From assembly GCA_003134045.1 (NCBI GenBank), contig PLAH01000172.1, positions 1 to 38,092 of the forward strand: 38,092 bases of DNA, in the 5' to 3' direction. The notes under the pieces are model-generated. The model made no database searches, was not told the DNA's origin, and saw nothing but the letters and a program-made list of their open reading frames with translations. The translations under genes and the position numbers were made by a program. Shown here piece after piece: positions 24,807 to 33,574 of the stretch; the first letter of the stretch is position 1; the number at the start of each line of letters is the position of its first letter. The stretch is from Gammaproteobacteria bacterium (GTDB lineage: Bacteria; Pseudomonadota; Gammaproteobacteria; Steroidobacterales; Steroidobacteraceae).

Positions 24807-25969
24807 TATTGACCTCTCGCTCGTTGTTCGATCGCCGCTCGAAATGTCGCCTCGTAGCGTTCGCCGCAGCGATCGATGAAGAACTCCTCGACTGCCGCAC
24901 GATTATACCGGCCCGCGTCCAGGCGCCGCTGTGAATTGTCATGCAGGTCGACGAGGGCCCGCGTGAAGGCCTCGATATCGTTCAGGCGCAACACGTGCCC
25001 GGTCTTGCCCGTCGTCAGAAAATCCGTCTGACCGCCATGGTCGTAGCAAACCACGGGCAGACCAAACGCCATGGCCTCGAGAAACACCAGGCCAAACCCC
25101 TCGTGCTGGCTGGTCGAGGCAAAGGCATCCGCCACAGCCAGCGCGCGATACTTGACCTCGTCGGTGACTTGGCCGAGCAGATGCACCCGATCGCCAAGTC
25201 CCAGTTCCGCCGCCGCCCGGCGGATGTTCGGCGCGTCCGGACCGTCACCCACGATCAGCAAATGAGCGTCGGCCCTCTGTGCGTTGCCCAAGGCTCGCAC
25301 CAGCTGCACAGTGTCCTTGCGGGCCACCAAACGGCCCACCGTGACCAAGACGAAGGCGTCCGACGGGAGTCCGAATTCCTCGCGCGCCGCTCGACCGACG
25401 ACCGGCGGTCGGTCTATACCCAAGGGGATCAATTGCACGTCCCGCCTCACCCCATAGATGCTCTCGACATGCCCGACCGTATTCCGCGACTGGCCGACCA
25501 CCGCATCGGCTGCGTTGAGCAGGGAGCGGATGGGCCGCCGCAGCCAGGCATGACGATGCGGCGACATGCTCTTGCTGGGATCGTACAGATCGCCGCCATG
25601 GATCGAGAGGACGTTGGGCACGCGATAGTAGCCCGCCAGGAGCTGTCCCACCGGCCCCGTGGGCACGGCGAAATGCGTGTTGATGACATCGAACGAGCGC
25701 CGCCCGAGAGCAAGGCCTTGCAACGCCGCGGCCGGCAGATACGCCAGCATGGAGGGTAAATTCGCGACCGCCAGCTGCGTGCGAAACAGTACCGGCACAC
25801 GAATCACTCGCACCCCAGCCAGCGACTCATCGGCCTTAAGCCCCCGCATGCGGGATGTCAGCACGGTGACCTCATGGCGGCGCGCGAGCTCCCGCGCCAG
25901 CGCGGCCATCACCACGCCGCCGCCGCCGCCGAGCGGCGGGTATTCGTAATTACAAAACAGGATTCTCAA
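24806..25969 (-). CDS. GT4-type glycosyltransferase
   Basis: A 387-residue GT-B enzyme, first gene of the operon 25969-17488. It begins at a TTG (LRILFCNYEYPPLGGGGGVVM), with a GAGGG-like site 8 nt upstream. The Gly-rich loop PPLGGGGG is the acceptor-side phosphate loop. Later motifs: VINTHFAVPTGPVG, SIHGGDLYDP, VTVGRLVARKDTVQLVRAL, LIVGDGPD, and the E-x7-E pair in QHEGFGLVFLEAMAFG. All expected GT4 elements are present. Its stop overlaps asnB by one base. Sugar and linkage unknown. Confidence 0.91.
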   Translation of the reverse strand: MRILFCNYEYPPLGGGGGVVMAALARELARRHEVTVLTSRMRGLKADESLAGVRVIRVPVLFRTQLAVANLPSMLAYLPAAALQGLALGRRSFDVINTHFAVPTGPVGQLLAGYYRVPNVLSIHGGDLYDPSKSMSPHRHAWLRRPIRSLLNAADAVVGQSRNTVGHVESIYGVRRDVQLIPLGIDRPPVVGRAAREEFGLPSDAFVLVTVGRLVARKDTVQLVRALGNAQRADAHLLIVGDGPDAPNIRRAAAELGLGDRVHLLGQVTDEVKYRALAVADAFASTSQHEGFGLVFLEAMAFGLPVVCYDHGGQTDFLTTGKTGHVLRLNDIEAFTRALVDLHDNSQRRLDAGRYNRAAVEEFFIDRCGERYEATFRAAIEQRARGQ

Positions 25970-26086
25970 TCCGGAAGCCCTCGTGGCGGCCGCTGCAGCT
26001 TATCGAGCTGGTTCACACAATTGCGAAACTAAGGTGGCATGACTCCAACCTCGACGCGCCCGTACTCTATACTAGGGTCATCGCGC

Positions 26087-26092
26087 AAGGAG
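26087..26092 (+). promoter_or_regulatory. Strong Shine-Dalgarno of the methyltransferase
   Basis: AAGGAG lies 6 nt before the ATG at 26099 and rules out the in-frame ATG at 26039. A TATACT hexamer at 26068-26073 could be a -10 element, but no -35 is evident at the right distance. Confidence 0.6.
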
Positions 26093-26098
26093 TGTTCC

Positions 26099-26884
26099 AT
26101 GTCCACAAATATGCAACCGTCGCCCGTCGCCAACTTGAGCGCGGTGCGCGTGCCCGTCAAGCTCGCCGCCCGTCTGGAACCCTTCGATTCCTACTGGCAG
26201 GCGCCGGCCGACGTCGAGAGTGGATACAAGTCATTCAACGCCTACTATCGCGCCAATTACCTGCCGCACATCCCCGAGAACCGGGACGCCAAGATACTGG
26301 TCATCAGCTGCGGCCCCGGCTACCTGGTCGATCTGCTGGCCAAGAGCGGCTATCGCAACGTACTTGGCATCGACTCGGACGGCGGCAAGGTCGAGCACGC
26401 GACCCGGCGCGGACTCAACTGCGAGGTCGCAGAAGTGTTCCCGTTCCTGAGCGCGCACCAGTCCGGTGAATACGATTGCATCATCCCGGAACAGGAGCTC
26501 AATCACCTGACCTTGGATGAGACCATCACTTTCCTGCAGATGTGCCGGCACGCACTGCGTCCCGGCGGCAAGGTCATCGTCTATGCGATGAATGGCGCCA
26601 ATCCGCTGGTCGGCTCGGAGAATCTCGCCCACAACATCGATCATTTCTACAATGTCACCGAATACAGCATCGGTCAGATTCTTGAGCTCGGCGGCTTCCA
26701 GAACATCAAGCCCTTCGGTCTCAAGCTGTACGTGTTCTGGACAAATCCGCTCAACTACGTGGGTCTCGCGGTGACCAGTGTCCTCGAGCTCGCGATGCGC
26801 GTGATCTTCAAGATGTACGGCAAGAATGTCACCATCCTGGCCAAGAAAATCGCCGCGGTGGCCGAGCGGCCGGCGACGACTTGA
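26099..26884 (+). CDS. SAM-dependent methyltransferase
   Basis: A 261-residue class-I methyltransferase. Motif I is ILVISCGPGYLVDLL (about 66-80), with the acidic residue of motif II in LGIDSDGG (Asp92). PEQELNHLTLDETITFLQMCRHALRPGGKVIVYAMNGAN matches motifs IV-VI. A hydrophobic segment near 215-240 (NPLNYVGLAVTSVLELAMRVIF) could attach the protein to the membrane. It is a single plus-strand gene between two minus-strand operons. It might methylate a sugar, a lipid carrier or a chain end; the substrate cannot be read. The 3' end carries a perfect stem-loop over the stop codon. Confidence 0.87.
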   Translation: MSTNMQPSPVANLSAVRVPVKLAARLEPFDSYWQAPADVESGYKSFNAYYRANYLPHIPENRDAKILVISCGPGYLVDLLAKSGYRNVLGIDSDGGKVEHATRRGLNCEVAEVFPFLSAHQSGEYDCIIPEQELNHLTLDETITFLQMCRHALRPGGKVIVYAMNGANPLVGSENLAHNIDHFYNVTEYSIGQILELGGFQNIKPFGLKLYVFWTNPLNYVGLAVTSVLELAMRVIFKMYGKNVTILAKKIAAVAERPATT

Positions 26885-26894
26885 GCGTCGTCGC
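26873..26894 (+). terminator. Perfect 8-bp hairpin across the methyltransferase stop codon
   Basis: GCGACGAC (26873-26880), loop TTGAGC, GTCGTCGC (26887-26894). The TGA at 26882-26884 is in the loop. It lies in the 32-bp gap to the convergent epimerase gene. No T-tract follows; termination or RNA stability are possible roles. Confidence 0.45.
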
Positions 26895-26916
26895 GCGGCC
26901 CCGGCGCGCGCGGCCG

Positions 26917-27912
26917 CTACGACTGCAGATAACCCTTCTCGCGATACCACCGCGCCGTTTCGGCAGCGCCGACACGGAAGTCGATGCCGGGTATGAAGCC
27001 CAGTACACGCGTCGCCTTGGCGCTCGACAAGACGAATGACTTGCGGAAGAAATCGAGCCGGCGGCGGTGCAGCGGCGGCTGGATGCCGAGCGGCGACAGG
27101 GTCTTCTCCATCACCACGGCTGCGCCCAAGAACGGCCACAGCGGCACGCGCGCGGACGGTGGTTTGCGGCCCAGGGCCTCGGCGACCCGCTCTACCAGGA
27201 CACGCGTGGTCATGGTCTCGCGTCCGGCCATCACGAAGGTTTGACCCACGGCCGCCGGACTGGTTGCGGCGAGCAGCAGACCCTGCACCAGGTCCTGGAC
27301 ATGAATTGCCTGACGCTGATTCGAGCCCGCGCCGATGATGAAGAACCGCCCGCGGTCAACCGCCTTGAAGAGCTTCAGCAGTCGAAAATCGCCAGGCCCA
27401 TAGGTCTCGGAGATTCGCACGATGCTGGTCTCGAGCGCCTGCGCATAAGACGCCACGACGGCTTCCGCCTCGAGCTTGCTGCGTCCATAGACGTTCAGAG
27501 GCCGCGGCGGGGTGCTCTCGTCGAGCGGCGTGCCGGTGTATTCGCCGTACACGCCGATGGTGCTGCCATACACGAAGCGCTTGACGCCGCGCCGCTTCGC
27601 GGCCTCGAGCAGCGTGCGAGTGCCGTTGACGTTCACATCGAAGAAATACTCATCCGGCACATTCGCCTCGTGCTGGGCGGCGGCGAGATGGATCACCGCA
27701 TCGCAGCCCGACGCGACGCGCTCTGCATACGCCGGATCCTGCAGTGGACCCTGCTCGATGACGATACCGTCGCGGGCAAGATCCTCCGCGCGCGACCGTT
27801 CGGCCCCCGTATTCAGCTGGCCGGCGGCGATGAGCGAATGCCCCAACGCGCGGGCCGCGAGCGCGAGCCGCGATCCGATAAATCCGGTTCCGCCGGTCAC
27901 CAGCAAATGCAT
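26917..27912 (-). CDS. NAD-dependent epimerase/dehydratase (extended SDR)
   Basis: A 331-residue extended short-chain dehydrogenase. The NAD-binding motif is TGGTGFIGS (about 6-14); the catalytic set is Ser117 with Tyr142 and Lys146 in YGRSK. VIHLAAAQHEANVPDEYF and RISETYGPGD follow the epimerase pattern. It probably acts on a nucleotide sugar, but the C-terminal half (RKPPSARVPLWPFLGAAVV, LHRRRLDFFRKSFVLSSAKATRVLGFIPGI) is closer to sterol-dehydrogenase-like SDRs, so a lipid or carrier substrate cannot be excluded. A GGAG Shine-Dalgarno lies 6 nt before the ATG. The gap to the upstream flavoprotein gene is 18 bp. Confidence 0.88.
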   Translation of the reverse strand: MHLLVTGGTGFIGSRLALAARALGHSLIAAGQLNTGAERSRAEDLARDGIVIEQGPLQDPAYAERVASGCDAVIHLAAAQHEANVPDEYFFDVNVNGTRTLLEAAKRRGVKRFVYGSTIGVYGEYTGTPLDESTPPRPLNVYGRSKLEAEAVVASYAQALETSIVRISETYGPGDFRLLKLFKAVDRGRFFIIGAGSNQRQAIHVQDLVQGLLLAATSPAAVGQTFVMAGRETMTTRVLVERVAEALGRKPPSARVPLWPFLGAAVVMEKTLSPLGIQPPLHRRRLDFFRKSFVLSSAKATRVLGFIPGIDFRVGAAETARWYREKGYLQS

Positions 27913-27930
27913 GAATTCTCCATGGGACTC

Positions 27931-29619
27931 TTAAGGATTGGCCGGCTGCGCCGCGCGATGATGCCGCAACGCGCGTTCCGTATCCGCCACTTCCGCCTCG
28001 CGTCGGCTATCGCTCCAGCCGAGTTCCCGTTGCATGCCGATCGCCGCACCCTTCAGGGCGTCGGTTCCTGGATGACTGCCGGAACCGAGATCCGTCCGTC
28101 GCAACACCACATCGGCCAGCCGCTGTGCCATTTCGTCCCGCGCGGCAAATGATACTTCCGCCATCAACGTGTCCGAACGCCCCAGCCGCTCCGACATTCC
28201 GGGCGCCTGCGCGCGCTCGGCCACCTGCAGGTACTCCGTGCCGTAGTTGCGCAACCACGCATCGAGGCTGCGCTCGGGAATCTCCGCGAAGCGGCGGCTG
28301 CGCGCCTCATCCCGCAACGCTGCGAAGTCCGCGATATCGCCGCCCACCAATGGCGTGCGATCCGTGGGCGCCCCGTTGAGCGCGCCGGGCCTCTGCTGCA
28401 GCAGCAGATCGACGGCGGTGGCCGCATCGCCGCGGGCCGTCGTATAACGGATACCAATCAATGTGACCAAGCCGTCGATGCCCTGGTTTCTATGGTCGAT
28501 GAAGCGTGACTCCTTGCCGAAACTCAACTCGCCGGCGGAGGTCTTCCCATCGCCGAACGGCACGAGACCGCAATTGGCATAGATCACATCGTCGCGCGAT
28601 AGGCGCAGCGCGGGGTAGGACGAATTCATTTCCTCGATCCACGCGGCGAGTTCCCCCTCCTCCACCTCGGCGGTGTCCGGACGCGCCGGAAACAGCCGGT
28701 GCCACACGCCGATGAGCATGCAGTCGCGCCACGGCACCGCGAACAAATGACGGGCCGCCCGGCTGACCACCGCGTCGCTGTCCTTGCTCCAACCGGGCAC
28801 CGCGAGGGCATACTTCGAGGTAGGCCGGCGATTGACGAGAAAGCACGCATCGCGCGAAAAGTGCCCGCGTCGATGACCTGGGAAACGCTCCGTGTCCTCG
28901 AGCAGATAATCCGCCCAGGGTCCGGCAGCGTTGAGAACGAGCGATGCCCGGATGTCGAATTCTTCGCCGTCCAAGGCGTCACGCGCCCGCATGCCCACCA
29001 CCCGTCTGCCCGCCCACAAAAAACGCTGCGCTTGAACATAGTTCGCCGCGACCGCGCCCCGCTTCACCGCCGACTTGACGAAGGCCAGCACGAGCCGCGC
29101 CGCGTTGTACATCTGCCCATCCTCGAACACGGCCCCGCCGGTCAACGACCGGGCGTCAAGCTCGGGAAACAATTCGAGAACCCGGTTCTTGGAGAGCAAT
29201 TCCATGCCGCGGATGCGGCGCGACGGGTCGCGAACACCTAAGTTTCGACCGGCGGTGAGCATATCGTAGGCCAGCATGCCCGCGGCGAGGAATGCCTTGC
29301 CCTGCCGGCCATGGCCATAAGTCGGGATGACGATGGGCAGCGGATTGACCAGATGCGGCGCGATGCGCAGCATCGCCGAGCGCTGCGCACAGGAGAAGCG
29401 CATGCGGCGCAGGTCCGCATGCTGCAGATAGCGGATGCCGCCATGGACCATCTTGAAGCATTCGGCCGATGCGCCGCCGCCGAAGTCGCTCTGCTCGATC
29501 AGCGCGACGCGCAGTCCGCGCAAGCTCGCATCCCATGCCGCCGTGGCGCCGAAGGCGCCCCCACCCACGACCAGCACGTCGAATTGCTCCGCTGCCAAAG
29601 CCTTCGGATTTCGTTTCAT
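27931..29619 (-). CDS. Glycerol-3-phosphate dehydrogenase/oxidase-like FAD protein
   Basis: A 562-residue flavoprotein of the GlpD/GlpA family. The FAD dinucleotide fold is FDVLVVGGGAFGATAAWDASLRG (GxGxxG at about 19-24), followed by GGGASAECFKMVHGGIRYLQ, the usual FAD/substrate block with His59. AAGPWADYLL matches the second family block, and residues beyond about 400 resemble the DAO C-terminal domain. The normal reaction converts sn-glycerol-3-phosphate to dihydroxyacetone phosphate with electrons passed to quinone. In this cluster a role on a glycerol-phosphate decoration or another 2-hydroxy substrate is possible. It lies between the epimerase and radical SAM genes on the same strand. 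Confidence 0.85.
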   Translation of the reverse strand: MKRNPKALAAEQFDVLVVGGGAFGATAAWDASLRGLRVALIEQSDFGGGASAECFKMVHGGIRYLQHADLRRMRFSCAQRSAMLRIAPHLVNPLPIVIPTYGHGRQGKAFLAAGMLAYDMLTAGRNLGVRDPSRRIRGMELLSKNRVLELFPELDARSLTGGAVFEDGQMYNAARLVLAFVKSAVKRGAVAANYVQAQRFLWAGRRVVGMRARDALDGEEFDIRASLVLNAAGPWADYLLEDTERFPGHRRGHFSRDACFLVNRRPTSKYALAVPGWSKDSDAVVSRAARHLFAVPWRDCMLIGVWHRLFPARPDTAEVEEGELAAWIEEMNSSYPALRLSRDDVIYANCGLVPFGDGKTSAGELSFGKESRFIDHRNQGIDGLVTLIGIRYTTARGDAATAVDLLLQQRPGALNGAPTDRTPLVGGDIADFAALRDEARSRRFAEIPERSLDAWLRNYGTEYLQVAERAQAPGMSERLGRSDTLMAEVSFAARDEMAQRLADVVLRRTDLGSGSHPGTDALKGAAIGMQRELGWSDSRREAEVADTERALRHHRAAQPANP

Positions 29620-29647
29620 GGCTCGCGGTCGCCGCGCCCGCTGCAGA

Positions 29648-30781
29648 CTATGTGTTCTCGAACACTTTGAGCGGGTAGTGCTTGTCCGTGGTGTCGCGGC
29701 CCTTGACCAGTTTTATTTTCTCGTGCTCGACCAGGTAGGACCTGCGCGCCACGTGCGGGGTGGGCTTCACGTCGGTGTAATCGATGTACTTGTCGAAGTC
29801 GATTTTTCGGCCCAAGGACACTTTGAGCTTGTTCTTGAGCACCCACATGAGTGGACCGGCTTTGGGAGCCTGGGGAATCAAGTTCGAGCGCATGGCGGTG
29901 CGTGCGGTGGTGACCATCCAGCAGTTCTGCTCGCAGGCGCGAACCTTGCCGATGGAATTACGTGCGGTCTCGCTCGCCACGATGTCGTCCCAACTCTGCC
30001 TGACCAGGTTGCCGAGCGGCAGATCGCTGCGCACATTGCAGGCCCAAACGTCCGACCATGGATCGATGAAGGCAAAGCCGGTGCCGGCCACGCAGGGAAT
30101 GAGACGCGGGTGGCCGAGAATCTTCTCGATCAAGCCCAGATTCAAGTACGCGCGAAACCAGTTCTTGACCTTGCCGCTTTTCATCAATCCGCTGACGAGG
30201 CCTTCCACTTGACGCGCCACTTTCACGCGGTCATAGAAATAATTGTCGTTCTTGTAGAACTGCCACGCATTGTGCAAGGTCGACGTGGCTAGTTCGAATC
30301 CGTGCGACTTGGCGAATTCATAGGTCTTCACCAGCTGATCGACGTTCTCGTCCTGGATCACGAACGCAAAGCCGAGATCGGTGCCGCCGGCTTCCTGAAG
30401 CATGCGCAGTCCGGCGATCTTGGTGGCGGCGCCGTTCTCTTCGCCGCGGATCCGGTTGCTCGTGGCCTCGTCGCCTTCCAGGCTGAAACGCACCTTGATA
30501 TTGGGATATTTCTTGATGATGGGCACCAGTTTTTCCGGGTGCAGACCATTTGAACTGATCTCCATGATGCGGGCCTTGGGATACAGCACCTCCACCAATT
30601 CGGTCAGATCGCGCCGCAGCGTAGGTTCGCCGCCCGACAGATTCAGATTGTCGAAACCGCCGGGAAGCTTCGAGAGCGTCGCCGCGGTGACTTCGAGCTT
30701 GGGTTCTGTCGGATTTTTCCAGATGTAGCACATCTGGCACCGTGAATTACACCGGAACGTGGGAATAACCGTCAAATCCAT
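29648..30781 (-). CDS. Radical SAM protein with SPASM/Twitch-like C-terminus
   Basis: A 377-residue radical SAM enzyme. Cys11, Cys15 and Cys18 in CNSRCQMCYIW form the 4Fe-4S cluster that cleaves SAM. NLSGGEPTLR is the GGE motif and EISSNGLHP follows the barrel pattern. The C-terminal part contains IPCVAGTGFAFIDPWSDVWACN and ACEQNCWM, giving four cysteines suited to an auxiliary cluster. The ATG at 30781 is chosen; an upstream ATG at 30826 adds 15 residues. Relatives modify peptides, lipids or sugars, so the reaction is open. It leads the minus-strand operon 30781-26917, and its upstream region is shared with a divergent GT4. Confidence 0.88.
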   Translation of the reverse strand: MDLTVIPTFRCNSRCQMCYIWKNPTEPKLEVTAATLSKLPGGFDNLNLSGGEPTLRRDLTELVEVLYPKARIMEISSNGLHPEKLVPIIKKYPNIKVRFSLEGDEATSNRIRGEENGAATKIAGLRMLQEAGGTDLGFAFVIQDENVDQLVKTYEFAKSHGFELATSTLHNAWQFYKNDNYFYDRVKVARQVEGLVSGLMKSGKVKNWFRAYLNLGLIEKILGHPRLIPCVAGTGFAFIDPWSDVWACNVRSDLPLGNLVRQSWDDIVASETARNSIGKVRACEQNCWMVTTARTAMRSNLIPQAPKAGPLMWVLKNKLKVSLGRKIDFDKYIDYTDVKPTPHVARRSYLVEHEKIKLVKGRDTTDKHYPLKVFENT

Positions 30782-30886
30782 GAAGTGCCCCGTTGAAACG
30801 CGCGGAAGAACGCAATGCCCGCACAATATGCCACAGTCGCAACGCTAACCGCTGATGAGCGGCCCACAATTTTGCGCACTGGTTCA

Positions 30887-30914
30887 TTGAACATAATTCG
30901 GACGCGAATATTAC
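30887..30914 (+). promoter_or_regulatory. Candidate promoter for the GT4 pair
   Basis: TTGAAC (30887-30892), 16-bp spacer, TATTAC (30909-30914), in a locally AT-rich stretch between divergent genes. Transcription would begin near 30921. Confidence 0.35.
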
Positions 30915-31006
30915 AGTAGGACACGCTGACGATTCTGTGACGCATGCACGCTACGCATCGCCACCTATCGTAAATGGCAGGGAGATTTTCCGCTCCCTTC
31001 ACGGGT

Positions 31007-32281
31007 ATGATGGGCATCGTGCCGCAGCTTCTTTCCATCAACAATTACTACTATCGGCGTGGAGGCTCGGAGACGGTCTTCTTCGAGCACAACCGCTTGT
31101 TCGAACAGGCGGGCTGGAACGTCACGCCGTTTTCGATGCATCATCGCCTGAACGAGACCAGCGAATGGGACCGCCATTTCGTCAGTGATTCGAGCGCGGA
31201 GGGGTCTGAATCGGCGCTTTCCAAGGCGGCGCGGGCCGCCAGGGCGATTTACAGCCTCGAAGCGGCACGCCGCATGCGCGCCATGATCGCGGCCAGCCGC
31301 CCGGACGTGGCGCACGCCCATAATATATACCACCAGCTCTCCCCTTCGGTGCTGGTCGAACTGCAGCGCGCCGGCATCCCCACCGTCCTGACTCTTCACG
31401 ACCTGAAGCTTGCGTGTCCTGCCTATAAGATGTATACGCGTAACGAAGTCTGCGAGAGATGCCGCGGCGGCGCGTTGCGCAATGTAGTGAAGAACCGCTG
31501 CATCAAGAACTCGACCGCCATGAGCGCACTGGTGTGGCTCGAATCGACGCTGCACAAATGGCTCGATATCTATAATAAAACTGTCACGCAGTTCGTGGTG
31601 CCAAGTCGTTTTTTCCTGGCGAAATTCGCAGAATGGGGTATCGATACGAGCCGTTTCGTCCATGTACCCAATTCCGTGGACGTGGACGCATTGATCCCCC
31701 GCGGCGAACCGGGCGACGCCTTCCTGTACCTGGGACGCCTGGTACCGGAAAAAGGCGTCGACACCTTGGTGCGTGCCGCAGCGCAAGCGCGGGTGCCACT
31801 GCGCATCGTGGGGACCGGCCCGGAAGAGCCCATGCTGCGGCAACTGGCCGACAGTGTCGGCGCCGATGTCACCTTCTGCGGCTACCTGAGCGGGTCCGCA
31901 TTGCACGATGCGGTGTGTTCCGCGCGCGCGGTCGTGATTCCTTCACAATGGTATGAAAACGCGCCGCTCAGCGTCATGGAGGCGAGTGCGCTTGCGAAAC
32001 CCATCATCGGTGCAGATATCGGCGGCATCCCCGAACTCATCCGTCCCGACGAAACTGGAATCGTGTTCCGCAGCGGACATATCGATTCGCTCGTCGAAGC
32101 ACTGGTGCGAGTCGAACGAATGCCGGCCGACGCCCTGAAGCGCATGGGACTCGCTGGCCGGGAGTGGATGCGTGCCGAATTCAGCCCCTCGGCCTATCGA
32201 GATAGAATGCTGTCCATCTATCGGAGACATGGGGTAGCAGCCGGCGTCCCAGTTGAGAACCAATTGGCAGTGGCGAATTGA
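31007..32281 (+). CDS. GT4-type glycosyltransferase
   Basis: A 424-residue GT-B enzyme from the ATG at 31007. Starts at 30974 (ATG), 31010 (ATG) and 31019 (GTG) are all possible; relatives usually begin six or seven residues before INNYYYRRGGSE, which favours 31019. Motifs: AHAHNIYHQLSPS, LTLHDLKLACPAYKMY, a CERC...C group in the acceptor domain, VPSRFFLAKFAEWG, YLGRLVPEKGVDTLVRAA, RIVGTGPEE, and the E-x7-E motif in WYENAPLSVMEASA. The Cys cluster (KMYTRNEVCERCRGG and NRCIKN) occurs in this GT4 subgroup and may bind zinc. The second GT4 follows 73 bp downstream. Sugar unknown. Confidence 0.87.
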   Translation: MMGIVPQLLSINNYYYRRGGSETVFFEHNRLFEQAGWNVTPFSMHHRLNETSEWDRHFVSDSSAEGSESALSKAARAARAIYSLEAARRMRAMIAASRPDVAHAHNIYHQLSPSVLVELQRAGIPTVLTLHDLKLACPAYKMYTRNEVCERCRGGALRNVVKNRCIKNSTAMSALVWLESTLHKWLDIYNKTVTQFVVPSRFFLAKFAEWGIDTSRFVHVPNSVDVDALIPRGEPGDAFLYLGRLVPEKGVDTLVRAAAQARVPLRIVGTGPEEPMLRQLADSVGADVTFCGYLSGSALHDAVCSARAVVIPSQWYENAPLSVMEASALAKPIIGADIGGIPELIRPDETGIVFRSGHIDSLVEALVRVERMPADALKRMGLAGREWMRAEFSPSAYRDRMLSIYRRHGVAAGVPVENQLAVAN

Positions 32282-32300
32282 ACGCGGTCGAATCAACAAT

Positions 32301-32332
32301 AACGCTCGTTCAACGAAACGCTCGTTCGACGA
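32301..32332. repeat. Tandem 16-bp direct repeat before a GT4 gene
   Basis: Two adjacent copies of AACGCTCGTTC(A/G)ACGA at 32301-32316 and 32317-32332, 22 bp before the GTG at 32355. One base differs. Each contains an imperfect dyad (TCGTTCRACGA). Confidence 0.8.
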
Positions 32333-32354
32333 AGCAATAAATAGTGAGATTATA

Positions 32355-33560
32355 GTGAACAACAACGAGGGAACCCGTCTGAAGGTGGCCGTGTTGGGGT
32401 TGCGTGGAATGCCCGACGTGCCGGGGGGCGTGGAAATGCACGTCTCGGAACTGTACCCCAGAATCGCTGCGTTGGGAGCCGACGTCACGGTCTTCGGCCG
32501 CAGTCCTTATCGCCCCACTCATTCGCCGTCGCGCTGGAAGGGTGTCGCGGTGCGATGGCTATGGTCGCCGCGTCTGCAAGGCGTCGAGGCCGTGGTGCAC
32601 ACGTTCTTGGGTGTGCTGTACGCGGCGGTAAGCCGTCCGGACGTGCTGCACATTCACGCCGTGGGGCCGTGGCTGGTCGCACCCATCGCCAAGTTGTTTG
32701 GCCTCAAAGTCGTCATCACCCATCACGGGCAGGACTATCTGCGCGAGAAATGGAAAGAACCGGCGCGTGCCGTTCTGCGCCTCGGCGAACGCCTCGGGGT
32801 GAACTGCGCCGATGAGACCATCGTCATTTCGCGCGGCATCCAAGAAGTGGTGCGCAATCGTTATGGCCGACCATCCACCTTGATTCCGAACGGCGTCGGC
32901 AACCTGACGATCCTTAGCGGGAAATATCCTCTTGAAAAACATGGGCTTGAGCCCTATCGTTACGTTATTCAAGTAAGTCGGCTGGTGCCGGAGAAACGTC
33001 AGCTCGACCTCATTGCCGCGTTCACGGCCGCGAACCTGCCCGGCTGGAAATTGCTGCTGGTGGGCGGAGCCCAAGGATCGCAATCGTACGCGAACCGAGT
33101 GCGTCAGCAGAGTGCCGCCAACCCCGACATCGTGCATACCGGCTTCCTGCCGCCGGCCGAAGTGCATGAATTGCTCGCGCACGCCGGCATTTTTGTGCTG
33201 CCGTCCTCGCACGAAGGGCTGCCCATCTCGTTGCTCGAGGCGATGAAGCTCGGAACACCGGCTTTGGCCAGCGCCATTCCGGCCAATCTCGAGACTGAAC
33301 TCGATCAGAGCTGTTACTTTGGAGTGGGCGACGTTCAAGGTCTCGCCCTACGCCTGCGTGACTTGGCGCAGCTGACGACGGAAGAGCGGGAAATCATGGC
33401 GCAGCGTCTGCGTAATTCCTGCGTGCGCTATGACTGGGACCTGATCGCGGATCTCACGCTCAAGGTTCTGGAGCGTGCAGCGGGAAGAGTGCGCACGTAC
33501 GACAGCGTCCAGGAAGAACGGCGGGTGCCCCCGCGGCTGGGTGAATCCTACCGGCGATGA
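32355..33560 (+). CDS. GT4-type glycosyltransferase
   Basis: A 401-residue GT-B transferase from the GTG at 32355 (VNNNEGTRLKVAVLGLRGMPDVPGGVEMHVSEL). The longer frame to 32253 would read through the upstream intergenic repeat and is rejected. Motifs: GGVE in the N-terminal loop, LHIHAVGPWLVAPIAKLFG, THHGQDYLREKW, VISRGIQEVV, IPNGV, YVIQVSRLVPEKRQLDLIAAF, and the E-x7-E pair in SSHEGLPISLLEAM. This resembles the GT4 subgroup that carries GLRGxP...GGVE in other polysaccharide loci. The donor is not readable. It converges with the UDP-glucuronate epimerase gene. Confidence 0.88.
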   Translation: MNNNEGTRLKVAVLGLRGMPDVPGGVEMHVSELYPRIAALGADVTVFGRSPYRPTHSPSRWKGVAVRWLWSPRLQGVEAVVHTFLGVLYAAVSRPDVLHIHAVGPWLVAPIAKLFGLKVVITHHGQDYLREKWKEPARAVLRLGERLGVNCADETIVISRGIQEVVRNRYGRPSTLIPNGVGNLTILSGKYPLEKHGLEPYRYVIQVSRLVPEKRQLDLIAAFTAANLPGWKLLLVGGAQGSQSYANRVRQQSAANPDIVHTGFLPPAEVHELLAHAGIFVLPSSHEGLPISLLEAMKLGTPALASAIPANLETELDQSCYFGVGDVQGLALRLRDLAQLTTEEREIMAQRLRNSCVRYDWDLIADLTLKVLERAAGRVRTYDSVQEERRVPPRLGESYRR

Positions 33561-33574
33561 TGCTGACCGAACCG

